Shown here piece by piece: positions 6,200 to 6,840 of a DNA stretch of 6,840 bases; position 1 is the first letter of the stretch, and each line of letters opens with the position of its first letter. This DNA comes from DATLAN01 sp035527455 (GTDB lineage Bacteria > Planctomycetota > Planctomycetia > Pirellulales > Thermoguttaceae): positions 1 to 6,840 of the forward strand of contig DATLAN010000337.1 of the NCBI GenBank assembly GCA_035527455.1, written 5' to 3'. Below the pieces are notes generated by a model. It was not told where the DNA came from. It ran no database searches and saw nothing but the letters and a program-made list of their open reading frames with translations. Position numbers and translations under genes: made by a program.

Positions 6200-6801
6200 T
6201 TCGCCCTCCATTCGCGTTTGCGGATCGTGTCAACCACGTCTTGCGGGGCGACGTGATCCAGGTATCGAGCCGTCGTGGCGATCGACTCGTGACCGAGTTG
6301 CTTGCTGATTACGCCGATGTCCACGCCCTCTTGCCGAAGCTGAGCAGCCAGCGTGTGCCGCAGGCCGTGAGCATGGACACGTTTGTCGATGCCCGCCTTT
6401 TTGGCGATCCTCGGCAGCCAGGCTCGCACGTAGGCGTCGGCAAGCCGGCCGCCGTCCAGCGTGCAGAACAGCGGGTGCCTACCGTTCAATCCACGCTTCG
6501 TTCGTTTGTCGATCCACCGATCGATCATGGCAAAGGCCCCGGCGTCCAGGCCGACCGTCCGTGCCTTGTTGCCCTTGCCGTGCAACACGCGAACCGTGCC
6601 GGCTTCGGCATCGAGATCCTTCGGAAAGAGGTCCAGGGCCTCGCTGATTCGCAGCCCCGCCCGGTACAGCACGGCCAGCAACGCCCGATTGCGGACGCCG
6701 GTCGGTGCCCGCCGCGAACAGCAGCGGAGCAACGCTTGGACCTCGGTTTCAGTCAGGATCTCCACGGCAAACGTCTTCCCTCGGTTAGTCGGAGCGGTCA
6801 T
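6196..6801 (-). CDS. Tyrosine recombinase / short phage integrase
   Basis: This 201-residue protein has the complete catalytic domain of the tyrosine recombinase family. Arg51 lies in GLRISEAL and the beta-hairpin lysine in GKGNKAR (75-81). His145 and Arg148 form HGLRH, His171 lies in QLGHES, and the Tyr180 nucleophile sits in ARYLDH. It carries out site-specific strand exchange, so it is the likely integrase of the element. The N-terminal core-binding (SAM-like) domain of XerC/D-type enzymes, usually about 300 residues in all, is missing. Such short integrases of about 200 residues exist. ATG 6801 has GGGAGG about 9-10 bases upstream, which supports this start. However, the frame stays open to the window edge (13 more codons without stop), so a longer N-terminus cannot be strictly excluded. 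It reads in the same direction as the packaging genes and overlaps the next gene by 4 bases. Confidence 0.9.
   Translation of the reverse strand: MTAPTNRGKTFAVEILTETEVQALLRCCSRRAPTGVRNRALLAVLYRAGLRISEALDLFPKDLDAEAGTVRVLHGKGNKARTVGLDAGAFAMIDRWIDKRTKRGLNGRHPLFCTLDGGRLADAYVRAWLPRIAKKAGIDKRVHAHGLRHTLAAQLRQEGVDIGVISKQLGHESIATTARYLDHVAPQDVVDTIRKREWRAK
6200..6228. repeat. 29-base direct repeat, copy at the integrase 3' end
   Basis: On the minus strand this copy encodes the end of the integrase (TIRKREWRA) and contains the GGAGG RBS of the 82-residue gene. It is identical base for base to 5965-5993. Because the encoded residues fit the integrase frame, this is probably the original copy. Confidence 0.9.
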
Positions 6802-6840
6802 CGTCGGCTTCCTCCCTCTTGGAGTGGTTTGTGGAAATAG

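Larger units (their letters stand above)
116..6523. repeat. Dispersed CGATCG palindromes
   Basis: By hand count CGATCG occurs 22 times: at 116, 245, 1133, 1148, 1567, 1628, 1847, 2822, 3035, 3176, 3278, 3309, 3613, 3682, 3777, 4418, 4594, 4917, 5364, 5548, 6279 and 6518. Roughly two would be expected in this length at about 60% GC. The sites fall within coding sequence in all modules rather than in a cluster. Confidence 0.75.

Noticed and set aside
5965..6228. CRISPR-like array
   Set aside because: There are only two copies with a 206-base interval that is coding, so there is no array.
6241..6840. A plus-strand frame of 199 codons opposite the integrase
   Set aside because: The minus strand has every catalytic residue of a tyrosine recombinase; this frame is its antisense.

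Overview
The window is a tightly packed run of about eleven genes, all on the minus strand (transcribed right to left). It looks like part of a tailed-phage or prophage-like element. The anchors are a large terminase subunit with readable ATPase and nuclease motifs, a short tyrosine recombinase, and a partial protein at the left edge that resembles a virion protein. The DNA is GC-rich (about 60% by eye). Gene gaps are 55 bases or less, and several genes overlap by 4 bases at GTGA/ATGA junctions, so the whole stretch probably forms one long operon. No rRNA, tRNA, CRISPR array or insertion sequence was seen. The host is probably a GC-rich Gram-negative. The short integrase and the small genes around the terminase recall mobile elements of Planctomycetota, but that rests on memory of family style and is weak.

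Layout in transcription order. (1) Recombination/accessory end, 6801-5737: a 201-residue integrase, then two small unknown genes (an acidic 82-residue protein and a Cys-containing 75-residue protein). A perfect 29-base direct repeat covers the 3' end of the integrase gene plus the ribosome binding site (RBS) of the next gene, and it recurs 235 bases downstream in front of the second small gene. (2) Packaging module, 5785-3521: a helical 157-residue protein that may be the small terminase subunit, a 106-residue unknown, and the large terminase. (3) Transcription control, 3495-2608: a FliA/WhiG-type sigma factor with an N-terminal Fis-like helix-turn-helix. (4) Envelope-facing module, 2595-222: an alpha/beta hydrolase, a secreted membrane-anchored trypsin-like protease with a long coiled-coil stalk, and a small single-span membrane protein. 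(5) The 5' end of a likely virion protein runs off the left edge.

A working model, which is inference: the element encodes its own sigma factor to direct host RNA polymerase to its late genes, packages DNA with the terminase, and uses the hydrolase, anchored protease and small membrane protein at the cell envelope, possibly for lysis. No canonical endolysin, portal, capsid or protease-scaffold gene lies in the window. The hexamer CGATCG is also strikingly frequent across all modules (22 sites counted by hand).
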